DNA of 64,000 bases. Origin: Maribellus sp. YY47. GTDB taxonomy: Bacteria; Bacteroidota; Bacteroidia; Bacteroidales; Prolixibacteraceae. The stretch is taken from contig NZ_JALGYW010000011.1 in NCBI RefSeq assembly GCF_023111095.1, positions 1-64,000 of the forward strand. Reading direction: 5' to 3'. Below the pieces are notes generated by a model. It saw only the letters and a program-made list of their open reading frames with translations, was not told the origin of the DNA and searched no databases. A program made the translations under genes and the position numbers. Each line of letters starts with the position of its first letter. The stretch's first letter is position 1. Shown piece by piece: positions 38,328-46,954 of the stretch.

Positions 38328-38555
38328 TTATTTGATCGAATTCAGAATCTCCAATGCTTCCTGAAGATTTTCTTCCATTACCCGAAGTTCAATGCCAATA
38401 TTGGATGGGCTCCCCGTGTAGATACCATCAATTGTGCTGGTAATTTCATTCACCAACATGTATTCAATTCCTGCTTCCTCCAGCATTTCTTTGAACAGAA
38501 TATACTTCATATCGAAATTACTGGTAAACGTTGCAACTGTAACCGGTGTACTCAT
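38328..38555 (-). CDS. Small DUF2007-domain protein
   Basis: 75 residues, a single DUF2007 domain: PVTVATFTSNFDMKYILFKE, GIEYMLVNE, and the closing IELRVMEENLQEALEILNSI. It lacks the zinc ribbon of the paralogue at 21970. Function is unknown; the family is annotated only as a putative signal-transducing fold. An upstream ATG at 38591 would add 12 residues that do not resemble the domain, so the ATG before STPVTVATF is used. Confidence 0.75.
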   Translation of the reverse strand: MSTPVTVATFTSNFDMKYILFKEMLEEAGIEYMLVNEITSTIDGIYTGSPSNIGIELRVMEENLQEALEILNSIK

Positions 38556-38619
38556 AATTAATGTTTTACATTCGTTTCTTCCGTTTAGCATTTTTCGCTA
38601 ATGAACAACAAAATAGCCA

Positions 38620-39318
38620 TTAGTCGTCATTTCCCCTTTTGGTTTCAATAACAACTACACCATTCCCGCCACGTGCACCATAAATCGCTGCACTCCCGTC
38701 TTTTATAATATTGATGCTTTTGACGTTCGACGGAGCCAGGCTATTCAGTATACTTCCGTCAACCATCACACCGTCGACTACAATCAGCGCTGCGCTACTC
38801 GAATTTATCGAGTTAACACCGCGTATAATAATATCGCCGTTGGGATTTACCTGTACACCTCCGAACCGTCCCCGCATTAACTCTAACATATTGGTGTACT
38901 TCGAAAAATCGACATCTTTATTTGTCATTTGTACCACGGCATTAAGCTTATCTGCATCTTTCACATAGCCGTAACCAATGGCGTATTCGCGGGCACTGTC
39001 GGTGGGTTTCAACTTCAGGTTGATTAACACCATTTTTATTTTTCCGTCAAGTTCCACCTTTTGGGTGTAAAAGCCTTTCGCTCTGACTTTCAGCTTATCC
39101 TCACGATTTACCTGAACTGAAAATTTACCAAGAGAATCGGTTTTCGCCACAGCTTTGGTGCTCACCACCTCCACTTCAGCGCCATTTAACGGAATACTGT
39201 CGAAGGTTGTAACCATTCCCTGAATAAACCTTTCCTGGGCACTTACCGAAAAAAAAGTCAGGACGAAGAAGACAGTCAAAACCGATGAAATTCGAATTTT
39301 ATTCATGGTATCATTCAT
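38620..39318 (-). CDS. TonB-dependent receptor plug-only protein
   Basis: 232 residues. A signal peptide (ends FFSVSAQ) is followed by a carboxypeptidase-regulatory-like domain (about 33-105, IQGMVTTFDSIPLNGAEVEV) and a complete SusC-type plug domain (about 125-228). The plug carries LELMRGRFGGVQVNPNGDII, IIRGVNSINSSSAALIVVDG and SINIIKDGSAAIYGARGGNG. A normal receptor would continue with about 700 residues of barrel; here the frame ends right after VVVIETKRGNDD. No barrel remnant follows, so it is probably a stand-alone protein rather than a truncated receptor. ATG 39306 is an equally good start. Confidence 0.82.
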   Translation of the reverse strand: MNDTMNKIRISSVLTVFFVLTFFSVSAQERFIQGMVTTFDSIPLNGAEVEVVSTKAVAKTDSLGKFSVQVNREDKLKVRAKGFYTQKVELDGKIKMVLINLKLKPTDSAREYAIGYGYVKDADKLNAVVQMTNKDVDFSKYTNMLELMRGRFGGVQVNPNGDIIIRGVNSINSSSAALIVVDGVMVDGSILNSLAPSNVKSINIIKDGSAAIYGARGGNGVVVIETKRGNDD

Positions 39319-39522
39319 TTAGGTTAACGAATTGTTTTATAGTAAAGTCAAACAGATCGACTTTTACCTCTGGAAAACATAACCTAAAATCCGAGAGAAA
39401 ATCCGGAGGACTTCTAACAAGAAATTTTTCGATGTTGATATCCGGGTTCTTACGCTCTGCTGTTCAATACTAAACAGTATAAATCTAAACAACTTTTTGC
39501 GAATCCCGATCGCAACCCTAAA

Positions 39523-40467
39523 TTATTTCTCAACTGCGGGAGAGACTTTTTTTACGCGATACGGCTTTTTCCGTTGCGATTCAAAATAAGTCCGCATCTG
39601 AACCTCTGCAATAATACCGGTGGTGATAAACTGAATACCGCCCAACACCATTAAAATTCCGAGCAACAAAAGTGGTTTCCCCCAAATGTTGTTACCGAAA
39701 ATTTTCAGAATAAGCAGGTAGAAATTGATCAAAACGCCAAGGCCCAGGGTGATAATTCCGATGCCGCCAAAAAAGTGCATGGGCCGTTGCATGTATTTCT
39801 TAAAGAAAACCATCAGGATCAAATCGCTCATTACGCGAGTCGTTCGGCTAAGGTTATATTTTGAAGTCCCAAATTTACGCGGGCGGTGATTCACATCGAC
39901 CTGGGTAATGCGGGTGGCACCTTCCAATGTGATCAGTGCAGGAATATAACGGTGAAGTTCTCCGTAAATATGGATGCTTTTTATGGTTTCGCTGGTAAAA
40001 ACCTTCAAGGTGCATCCCAGGTCTTTCATATGAATTCCGGTTGCCCGACGGATCATATAATTGGCAATTTTGGAGGGAACCTTGCGCAGGAACATTCCAT
40101 CTTTGCGGTTAGCGCGAATCCCTGCAACCATGTCCCACTCTTCGTTTACAATCTTATCCAGCATCATCGGAATATCAGCCGGATCGTTTTGCAAATCGCC
40201 GTCAATCAATGCAACATACTCCCCTTCTGCCTGATCGATACCTGCCTGTAATGCTGAACTCTGGCCGTAATTCCGCTTTAGTTCCACCAAAATAAAACGT
40301 TCGTCGTTGATCTTTCTGATCTCCTCCCTGGTTTTATCGGTTGAACCATCGTCCACAAAAATAGCTTCGAACTCGATATCTTTGAGTGCGACTTTTATTT
40401 CGGCAGAAAGTGGTTGAATATTAGGCTCTTCGTTATATACACAAATCACCAGCGACAGCTTCTTCAT
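39523..40467 (-). CDS. GT2 glycosyltransferase, dolichyl-phosphate-mannose synthase/GtrB type
   Basis: 314 residues. The GT-A domain (1-225) has VICVYNEEPNIQPLSAEI, the acidic FVDDGSTDKT and the metal-binding DGDLQNDP. Two C-terminal membrane helices (about 235-258 and 268-292) anchor it. Such enzymes transfer a sugar from its nucleotide form to undecaprenyl phosphate for use outside the inner membrane, as in lipid A or cell-wall sugar decoration. It is a single gene with its own promoter; no flippase or acceptor genes are next to it. Confidence 0.92.
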   Translation of the reverse strand: MKKLSLVICVYNEEPNIQPLSAEIKVALKDIEFEAIFVDDGSTDKTREEIRKINDERFILVELKRNYGQSSALQAGIDQAEGEYVALIDGDLQNDPADIPMMLDKIVNEEWDMVAGIRANRKDGMFLRKVPSKIANYMIRRATGIHMKDLGCTLKVFTSETIKSIHIYGELHRYIPALITLEGATRITQVDVNHRPRKFGTSKYNLSRTTRVMSDLILMVFFKKYMQRPMHFFGGIGIITLGLGVLINFYLLILKIFGNNIWGKPLLLLGILMVLGGIQFITTGIIAEVQMRTYFESQRKKPYRVKKVSPAVEK

Positions 40468-40505
40468 TTTACAGTTGTTTCAGTTAGTGGTAAAAAAAAG
40501 TGATA

Positions 40506-40513
40506 CAAACTTA
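40506..40513 (-). promoter_or_regulatory. -7 promoter element of the GT2 gene
   Basis: On the minus strand TAAGTTTG, an exact TAnnTTTG match, 38 bases before the start codon. Confidence 0.5.
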
Positions 40514-40535
40514 CATATTCCATGAAAAACAGAAC

Positions 40536-41432
40536 TTATTTTACAGCATTAAATTTCCATATATATGAAAAACGCAGGGTTTTATACCCCCAGTCGTGCA
40601 AACCATGCTGGTACTGAAAGCTGATCGCACTTTTTGAAAAGTCTTTCCGGAGGTCAAAATTTAGTTGCATAGGCCGGTCGCCTATATTTTTATAGCCATA
40701 ATAACCTGACCATGAGGCTCCAAACCTCAAGTCCCCATGTTCAAATTCAGTACCCAATCCGTAAAGCAAGGCATCGTTCTGAAGCATTAGCTCATCATTG
40801 GTCTGCCAGCTGTAAAAACCGATCATCCCGTATGGGCGAAATAAAATACTTTCGCCACTTCCAAAATCTTTGGATGAACTCACATCAAAAAAATAACCGG
40901 GCGAATCGGCATAGCGGGCAGCCTCCAGATTGGTTCCTGATGCTGTTTTAAGTGTCATCCGAAACAAAGTATTGGGGAATTTCCGGTTACGTGACAGTTG
41001 AATCAACGTTGAAAAATAAAAATCTCCGATGGCAACTCCCTTTCCATCCTTGTCGCGCGAGAAGCGTTCGTTTCTGATTTCTTCGGTATACGCATAATGT
41101 TCAAGAAGCACCCCGTACATTTCAATGGCAATTTTCCCTTTTGCAAACGGCAGAAACAGCCTGCCGGATAAATCCTGCGTGGGATCGCCCGCATGAAAAT
41201 GGCTGGAAGCGCTCAATGCAAATTCACTTTCGTTTTCGAAAAATCCCTTTTTCACCTCCGGTACCGGAAGTGCGTTTGGCCCCAGGTAAGCCGGCGCAAT
41301 AATAAGCCAGTTTCGCCAGCCGGGCATACCCTCTTCCCAGCCATGAAGATCGTTCCACCAACTCCAGTCCTCTTCAGCCAGCGCGGAAAGACTTGTCACA
41401 GAAAACAGAAGAAAAAGGAAAACATTTCTCAT
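40536..41432 (-). CDS. Predicted outer-membrane beta-barrel protein
   Basis: 298 residues, family not recognised. Signal peptide of about 19 residues (ends SLSALAEE). The mature part has alternating hydrophobic strands such as GKIAIEMYGVLLEHYAY, FYFSTLIQLSR, DLRFGASWSGYYGY and AISFQYQHGLHD, and it ends in an aromatic strand (TLRFSYIWKF) near the C-terminus, as small outer-membrane barrels do. An exact -7 element at 41450 would leave almost no leader for ATG 41441, so ATG 41432 is chosen. Role unknown. Confidence 0.65.
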   Translation of the reverse strand: MRNVFLFLLFSVTSLSALAEEDWSWWNDLHGWEEGMPGWRNWLIIAPAYLGPNALPVPEVKKGFFENESEFALSASSHFHAGDPTQDLSGRLFLPFAKGKIAIEMYGVLLEHYAYTEEIRNERFSRDKDGKGVAIGDFYFSTLIQLSRNRKFPNTLFRMTLKTASGTNLEAARYADSPGYFFDVSSSKDFGSGESILFRPYGMIGFYSWQTNDELMLQNDALLYGLGTEFEHGDLRFGASWSGYYGYKNIGDRPMQLNFDLRKDFSKSAISFQYQHGLHDWGYKTLRFSYIWKFNAVK

Positions 41433-41449
41433 CGTAAACATTTGATGAC

Positions 41450-41457
41450 CAAAGATA
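41450..41457 (-). promoter_or_regulatory. -7 promoter element embedded in a terminator tail
   Basis: On the minus strand TATCTTTG, an exact TAnnTTTG match. Its first T is the last base of the T-run of the terminator of the upstream peptidase gene, so termination and initiation signals are fused. It predicts transcription starting about 41444. Confidence 0.55.
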
Positions 41458-41485
41458 AAAAAACCCTTCAGAAAATTCTGAAGGG
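41457..41485 (-). terminator. Terminator of the C1 peptidase gene
   Basis: Perfect stem CCCTTCAGAA/TTCTGAAGGG with a two-base loop, then TTTTTTT on the minus strand. It starts 13 bases after the stop. Confidence 0.92.
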
Positions 41486-41497
41486 CTCCTTATTGAA

Positions 41498-42706
41498 CTA
41501 AAGTTCCAGTTTTTCTCTAATACTTTGAGGTATGCCGTCTTTGTGAACCATTATGCTCATCGTTTTGTAAGTCACATATGGTTTAGAGGCATAAAAATAC
41601 CCGTTGTACTTGTTGTAATCTCCCCACGAATTCTTCACTTTGTAGAAAGTGGCTCCTTCCTGATCTTTGGCAATTCCGACAATGTGCATTCCATGGTCGT
41701 CGGTTGTCTGGTAATTGTCAAAAGCAACCTGACGCATTTCCTGTGACACTTTTTCTTCAGGAACAGGATTATTGAGCTGATACAATTCTTTATCCTTGTC
41801 TCTTTCGGGAAGCGCTTCCCAGCGTGCAATTTCAGCATCGCTCATGTCTTCCTGCGGGGCAGCCGGTAAAACAGCTACGCCTTTGTTGCTTGTCAGAAAT
41901 CCTTTTTCGCTCACATCGGCAGCCCATGCAACGGTGAAACCATTTTTCAGCGAATAATCAATAATCTCTTCCAATTCGTTTACCGGAACGTTGTACACTT
42001 CGTCCCACGACCAGTTATCCGGAACTTCCAAAATAAATTTCGAATAAAACGGATGGTGTGTGTACGACGAAATTTCCACGTAGTCGTCCATGTTCAGTCC
42101 AACGTATTCGCTGGCGAAACTTTGCGGAGTATATTGCTTGCCTTCGTATTCAAATTTATCCGGAATTTTGCCCAGGTAAGTATTTAACGTACCTTCTACC
42201 GACTCGTGCCATACGGTGCTTAAAGTGCGGTTTTTGTTCGCAATTACGGCATCTACATTTTGTTTCAGCACTTCATCCATTTCACCGTGTACATGCTTTT
42301 TCTCACCATATTGTAATCCGTTGTACGCCGATTCAGGAACGATTCCGTACTCTCTGATCATATTGGTTACATCGTGAAATGCGCCGCCTGCCGAAAAAGT
42401 GTTTTCGCCGTGTAAACGAACCGCTTTCCTGGACTTTTCGGAGTAAGTATGCCAAACGATAAACATTTCGGAAAGATCCACTTCAGGTTTTCCCAGACGT
42501 ATCATTTCGGACTCCAGAAAAGAAATCCCCGAAAACGACCAGCAGGTACCGGTCCGGTGTTGGTCTTTTACAGATGTTGCCGGTAATGAAATCTCGTCTT
42601 CAAAAACATACCCAACATTCTCTTCTTTCTTCTCTTTATCATTCTCTGCAAAAACACTAAAAGCAAACACCGCCAATAGTGTGGTTAAAACATAGCGCAA
42701 TTTCAT
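41498..42706 (-). CDS. Exported C1-family peptidase (bleomycin hydrolase-like)
   Basis: 402 residues. Signal peptide (to about residue 20, FSVFA). The papain-type active site shows Gln49 and catalytic Cys55 in DQHRTGTCWSFSG, the catalytic His in DDHGMHIVGIA and Asn in VKNSWGDYNKYNG. The insert between Cys and His and the family-typical C-terminus place it with bleomycin hydrolase/PepC aminopeptidases, which are usually cytoplasmic; the signal peptide puts this one in the periplasm. It likely trims peptides. Single gene with its own terminator. Confidence 0.92.
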   Translation of the reverse strand: MKLRYVLTTLLAVFAFSVFAENDKEKKEENVGYVFEDEISLPATSVKDQHRTGTCWSFSGISFLESEMIRLGKPEVDLSEMFIVWHTYSEKSRKAVRLHGENTFSAGGAFHDVTNMIREYGIVPESAYNGLQYGEKKHVHGEMDEVLKQNVDAVIANKNRTLSTVWHESVEGTLNTYLGKIPDKFEYEGKQYTPQSFASEYVGLNMDDYVEISSYTHHPFYSKFILEVPDNWSWDEVYNVPVNELEEIIDYSLKNGFTVAWAADVSEKGFLTSNKGVAVLPAAPQEDMSDAEIARWEALPERDKDKELYQLNNPVPEEKVSQEMRQVAFDNYQTTDDHGMHIVGIAKDQEGATFYKVKNSWGDYNKYNGYFYASKPYVTYKTMSIMVHKDGIPQSIREKLEL

Positions 42707-42891
42707 TTAAGTAAATCGTTTAAAAAAGTAAAACCCGCCCCAACAGTTTAGCTCCTGAAACTTCGTTTTACAAGCGTTGCATATAAAAATTAATTATCCT
42801 TTCATTTAATGAATGGCACCAAAAATAATAAAATAATTGAACTAAGAAAGTGATAAATCATTCCTTGCCCCTAAGTTGAACTTCTTCTAAA

Positions 42892-43461
42892 TTACAGCCC
42901 CTGAACCTCTTTGTATCGAAAGCATGTTGTAAGATGATCGTTTACCATACCGGTGGCCTGCATGTGCGCATAAACAACGGTTGATCCCACAAACTTAAAT
43001 CCCCGTTTCTTCAGATCGGCGGAAATTTTATCTGAAAGTTCTGTTTTGGCGGGCAAGTCTTTCAGCGAGGTAAAAGCATTAACCACCGGCTTGTGATTTA
43101 CAAATCGCCAGATGTAATTGTCGAAGCTTCCAAACTCTTTTTGAATTTCAAGAAAACGTTGTGCATTGTTAACGCAGGCAGCTATTTTCTGTTTGTTTCG
43201 AATAATCGAAGCATCGTTGCCCAGTTCTTCCAGCTTCTTCTCTCCATAATTTGCCACAATATTTGGATCAAAAAGATCAAACGCCTTTCTGAAGTTTTCC
43301 CGTTTGTTCAGTACAATCTGCCAACTCAATCCGGCCTGAAATCCTTCCAGCACAAAAACCTCAAACAGCTTTTGGTCATCGTGCAAAGGCACTCCCCACT
43401 CCTCGTCGTGGTAGCGAATCATCAATTCATTCGAGGTACTCCAATCACATCGCTTACACAT
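42892..43461 (-). CDS. tag: DNA-3-methyladenine glycosylase I
   Basis: 189 residues, family-typical. It removes 3-methyladenine from alkylated DNA, the first step of base excision repair. The zinc site, which pairs the N- and C-termini, is complete: Cys5 (CKRCDW), His18 (RYHDEEWG), His176 and Cys180 (VNDHLTTCFRY). GFQAGLSWQIVLNKRENFR is the family signature that covers the helix-hairpin-helix region. Single gene, divergent from the TPR gene; a heptad repeat element lies between them. Confidence 0.96.
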   Translation of the reverse strand: MCKRCDWSTSNELMIRYHDEEWGVPLHDDQKLFEVFVLEGFQAGLSWQIVLNKRENFRKAFDLFDPNIVANYGEKKLEELGNDASIIRNKQKIAACVNNAQRFLEIQKEFGSFDNYIWRFVNHKPVVNAFTSLKDLPAKTELSDKISADLKKRGFKFVGSTVVYAHMQATGMVNDHLTTCFRYKEVQGL

Positions 43462-43565
43462 TTTTCACATTTTTAGCGCGATAAGTTAAATAAAATTAAG
43501 TAGAACGAGGGGCATGCAGCTAAAATGTTATTTTTGTTTGTTCAGATAAAATAGACTGTTAGACC

Positions 43566-43676
43566 TTGAGAAATGAGTATTGAGAAACGAAAAAGGAATA
43601 AAAGAATCAACCTACAGAGGGACGATAAATCTTGACGTTTACACTCAGTTTTACCATCTCAATACTAACTACTCAA
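43566..43676. repeat. Inverted pair of heptad repeats (GAGTATT type)
   Basis: The 20-base arm 43566-43585 (ttgagaaatgagtattgaga) and the arm 43657-43676 are inverted copies matching at 17 of 20 positions, 71 bases apart. Within the arms a 7-base unit like GAGTATT or CAATACT is repeated. Such heptanucleotide repeats recur between genes in Bacteroidota and cyanobacteria. It lies between divergent tag and TPR genes. Confidence 0.6.
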
Positions 43677-43695
43677 CACCTTGTACTTTGAAGCG

Positions 43696-45681
43696 ATGAA
43701 GAAACTTACGATCTTATTTTTTATGCTTACAGCTTTTACTTTTCTGGCTGGAGCACAACTCAATATCGACCATTTTATCCGCGTAGGAAAAACCCGAATT
43801 TCGATCGGCAATTACACCGGGGCAATCGAATATTTCAACATTGTTATTGAATTCAAACCCTACCTGGCAGAAGCCTATTTGTACCGTGGGATTGCCAAGC
43901 ACTCGCTGGAAGACTACCGGGGCGCCATTGAAGATTATAACAAAGCGATAGAAATTAAGCCGTATTACCCGATGGCATACAACAACCGGGGAATGGCTTA
44001 CCACAATTTGCAGCGCTACGACAAAGCCATTGAAGATTATAACCGGGCACTGGAATTTGATCCCGACGACGAAGCCATTTACAACAACCGGGGGATAGCC
44101 AAACTGGCACTGCGCGACGTGAAAGGCGCAATTGCCGATTATGACCGTGCCCTGGAGATCAATCCGAAATCGACTCACTCGCTGATGGCCCGAAGTAATG
44201 CCAAAATTGTAAGTGGTGATATTACAGGCGCCATCAAAGATTTGAACCAGGTGATCATTATCCGGCCACACTACGCAGCCGCCTATTTAAACCGGGGATT
44301 GGCTCGTTTCGAACTGAACGATTATGCCTCGGCACTGCGCGACTACGATCAAAGTATCCGCTTTGATGCTTCGAATGCTCTGGCTTTCAACAACCGCGGT
44401 ATTGTAAAACACAAACTGGAAGATTATGCCAGTGCGATCATGGACTACGATATGGCGATTCAGCTTAATCCGGAAATGGCAAGTGCCTATTTCAACCGGG
44501 CGATGGCCAAGGAAATTCTGGGCCGCCCGGGATATAACACCGATTACCAGATTGCAGGCCAGCTCAATCCGCAGTTCGACTTGAGTAACCGACGGATCAA
44601 TTCCGAACAACTGGCTCAGCAACAGCAGCAACAGCAAAAAGGGAATTCGCAGCAACAGCAGGGAAATAATCAAAAAGAGGACAAACAGGACGATCAGCAA
44701 AAAGGTGCTGCCGATCAAACGGCACAGGCCAATTCTCAAAACAACCAGGCAGTTGATTACGCTGCTGCCCAACAACAAAAGGATGCCCGCGAAGAGGAAG
44801 AAAAAGAGGCAGAACGGAAGCGCCGGCATTCACGCATGGATTTGATTGTGGAAGAGACACGTGAAATCCCGGAAGGAGCCAAACAAATGCAGGAAGATGA
44901 AGACATTCGCCTACAGGATAAAGACATTGTTATTGATCTTCAACCGCTGTTTATTATCTCGGCATTTGAGAAAAATGCAGTGGATTACGCGCGGTTCCAG
45001 TACTACAATGTGGCCATCGACGATTTGAACGTCACCAACAATTACAACCCGATTTTGTCGATTACCAATAAACCGGTTGATGCATACAAAGCCATTTTCG
45101 AAAACTTCATCCTTTACTTTAACGAAAAGATTGCCATTCAGGATAATGCCAGCAACCATTTGAGCAGAGGTATATTTTACAGCCTGACAGGAAAATATTC
45201 TACAGCCATTGAAGACCTCGACAAAGCCATCCGGGTTGATGATAAACTGGCCCTGTCGTATTTCTGCAGGGCAAACAGCCGTTACAAAATGCACGAGCAA
45301 ATGGAGTTGGTTGGCGACGGCCAGGGAAATGTTTCACTGTCGTTAAACAAATCCGGAACCAAAGCAGAGGACGACGATGTTAATCTGGATTACCGGCAAA
45401 TTCTGGATGATTACGAAATCACACTGTTCCTGAAACCTCAGTTCTTTTTTGGTTACTACAACCGTGCTTACATAAAACTTCGGCTCGGAGAATACAAAAG
45501 TGCCGTTGAAGACCTCAACCAGGCTATCAGACTTGAACCCAAATTTGCAGAAGCTTATTTTAACCGTGGGCTTACCAAAATTTTCCTGGATGATGTAGAA
45601 GGCGGAGCGATCGATTTAAGTCGCGCAGGTGAATTGGGAATTGAAGGCGCCTACAATATCATTAAGCGTTACTGTAATTAA
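43696..45681 (+). CDS. Secreted TPR-repeat protein with Gln-rich linker
   Basis: 661 residues. Signal peptide ends FTFLAGAQ. Residues about 20-300 hold eight tetratricopeptide repeats in register (units like AYNNRGMAYHNLQRYDKAIE). A Gln/Asn/Glu-rich, charged linker without structure follows (about 310-400). The C-terminal third has a non-repetitive segment and about three more TPRs, the last near 600-650 (AYFNRGLTKIFLDDVEGGAI). TPRs bind partner proteins, so this may be a scaffold in the periplasm; no enzyme motif is seen. A TTG five codons upstream could also start it; the ATG gives a better signal peptide. Confidence 0.85.
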   Translation: MKKLTILFFMLTAFTFLAGAQLNIDHFIRVGKTRISIGNYTGAIEYFNIVIEFKPYLAEAYLYRGIAKHSLEDYRGAIEDYNKAIEIKPYYPMAYNNRGMAYHNLQRYDKAIEDYNRALEFDPDDEAIYNNRGIAKLALRDVKGAIADYDRALEINPKSTHSLMARSNAKIVSGDITGAIKDLNQVIIIRPHYAAAYLNRGLARFELNDYASALRDYDQSIRFDASNALAFNNRGIVKHKLEDYASAIMDYDMAIQLNPEMASAYFNRAMAKEILGRPGYNTDYQIAGQLNPQFDLSNRRINSEQLAQQQQQQQKGNSQQQQGNNQKEDKQDDQQKGAADQTAQANSQNNQAVDYAAAQQQKDAREEEEKEAERKRRHSRMDLIVEETREIPEGAKQMQEDEDIRLQDKDIVIDLQPLFIISAFEKNAVDYARFQYYNVAIDDLNVTNNYNPILSITNKPVDAYKAIFENFILYFNEKIAIQDNASNHLSRGIFYSLTGKYSTAIEDLDKAIRVDDKLALSYFCRANSRYKMHEQMELVGDGQGNVSLSLNKSGTKAEDDDVNLDYRQILDDYEITLFLKPQFFFGYYNRAYIKLRLGEYKSAVEDLNQAIRLEPKFAEAYFNRGLTKIFLDDVEGGAIDLSRAGELGIEGAYNIIKRYCN

Positions 45682-45747
45682 GTTTAACGACCGGAATAAA
45701 CGTGAGTTTCTCGTGATACAACGTAAGCGAACAATGAAGACCTTTGA

Positions 45748-46317
45748 ATGAAAAGAATCTTCTACAATATTCATAAAATATTTCCTTTGACAGAGGAAAC
45801 ATTCGAAGCGCTTAAAAATTGTGCCCGTATCCTCCATCTTCAGAAAAATGAATTCTTTCTGACAGAAGGCGAAGTTTGCAGTTCCATCGGTTTTATTGAA
45901 AAAGGAAGCATGCGTCTTTTCTATAATTCTCCCGATCGTGAAGCCTGTAACGATTTTTTCTTTGAAAATTCGGTGGTCGGATCGTTTGCCAGTTTTCTTT
46001 CTGAAATGCCGTCGATTGTAAACATTGTTGCTATCGAAAACAGTGAAGTCATTGCGTTCAGTAAAAAAGATATAAATGATCTCATCGAAAAGCATCCGTC
46101 GTTGAAACAGCTTTCCGATTTCATTATCCAGGAACACTTTATCCGAACCGAGAAACGCGAAGAAGCACTCCTTAAATTTTCTCCCGAATTACGCTTCAAA
46201 AACCTGCTCGAAGAACATCCGAAAATCTTTAAACGCATCCCGCTTCAGTACGTGGCGAGCTATTTAAACATCACTCCCGAAACCCTCAGTCGATACCGCT
46301 CTCGTTTCCTGGTTTAA
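45748..46317 (+). CDS. Crp/Fnr-family transcription regulator
   Basis: 189 residues. A cyclic-nucleotide-binding-type beta-roll (about 10-115) is joined by a helix (about 115-145) to a short helix-turn-helix (about 150-189). The recognition helix TPETLSRYRSRF has Glu178-xx-Ser181-Arg182, the same triple as E. coli FNR, which reads TTGAT-N4-ATCAA. No N-terminal Fe-S cysteine cluster is present (only three scattered Cys), so an oxygen-labile cluster is unlikely; the ligand is unknown. A box of exactly that sequence begins six bases after its stop, in front of the cupin gene. Confidence 0.87.
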   Translation: MKRIFYNIHKIFPLTEETFEALKNCARILHLQKNEFFLTEGEVCSSIGFIEKGSMRLFYNSPDREACNDFFFENSVVGSFASFLSEMPSIVNIVAIENSEVIAFSKKDINDLIEKHPSLKQLSDFIIQEHFIRTEKREEALLKFSPELRFKNLLEEHPKIFKRIPLQYVASYLNITPETLSRYRSRFLV

Positions 46318-46322
46318 CGTTC

Positions 46323-46336
46323 TTGATTTGAATCAA
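46323..46336. promoter_or_regulatory. Crp/Fnr-type operator TTGAT-N4-ATCAA
   Basis: TTGATTTGAATCAA: an exact dyad TTGAT-N4-ATCAA. It lies six bases after the stop of the Crp/Fnr regulator gene and 87 bases before the ATG of the cupin gene. A weak -7-like TGTCTTCG lies about 48 bases downstream. The distance fits an activator site; use by the neighbouring regulator is inferred from its Glu-xx-Ser-Arg helix. Confidence 0.6.
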
Positions 46337-46422
46337 GTTGATTCTGCTTTATCCCTCGTTTCTTTGTTTTCGAAAGATTCATGTGTCTTCGGATTTAAAC
46401 TAAAGATTCAGAAAACAAAAAA

Positions 46423-46920
46423 ATGACAACGATGAAAACAGAAAAAAAGAACGAAGAAATGATCGTACTGACCGATCTTATCAAGGTTTTAGTGAGCAAC
46501 CATGAAACTGGAAACGAGTATGCCGTATTTGAAGAAAACGTTCCGCCGCTTGGAGGGCCACCACCACACACCCACCCCGACGAAGAAATATTTTACATTG
46601 TGGAAGGCTCGTTCGAATTTATTCTGAACGATATTCAGAATCCTTTCAAAGCACATCAGGGCAGTGTGCTCCATGTTCCGTCAAATGCCGTTCATACATT
46701 TAAAAATGTGGGACAAACACCGGGGAAGATGGTTGTAATTCTAAGCCCCGGGAACCTGATGGATTATTTCAGGGTAATCGGAACAACTGTGGAGGAAAAT
46801 ACTCCTCTTCCTGACTTAAACAAAGTTCCAGATTTCACAAAAATGGATGTTTCAAAAGCATTTCAACATGCTCGTGCTCATAATGTGCACTTCGTATTGC
46901 CAGAGGTAATGGAAAATTAA
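46423..46920 (+). CDS. Cupin-domain protein
   Basis: 165 residues with one cupin (double-stranded beta-helix) domain (about 35-125). The first metal motif is GGPPPHTHPDEEIFYIVEGS (two His, one Glu) and the second is around VLHVPSNAVHTFKNVG (His). This suggests a bound metal ion. Related proteins include quercetin-dioxygenase-like and sensor cupins; the reaction cannot be named. It probably forms a unit with the small gene 34 bases downstream and is controlled by the Crp/Fnr-type box upstream. ATG 46432 is an alternative start. Confidence 0.85.
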   Translation: MTTMKTEKKNEEMIVLTDLIKVLVSNHETGNEYAVFEENVPPLGGPPPHTHPDEEIFYIVEGSFEFILNDIQNPFKAHQGSVLHVPSNAVHTFKNVGQTPGKMVVILSPGNLMDYFRVIGTTVEENTPLPDLNKVPDFTKMDVSKAFQHARAHNVHFVLPEVMEN

Positions 46921-46954
46921 GTATTTTTTATTCAGTAAATATTTATGATTTCAA

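Noticed and set aside
39497-39515. Hairpin TTGCGA/TCGCAA after the GT2 gene
   Set aside because: Only six base pairs and followed by A residues, not T, on the relevant strand, so not called as a terminator.
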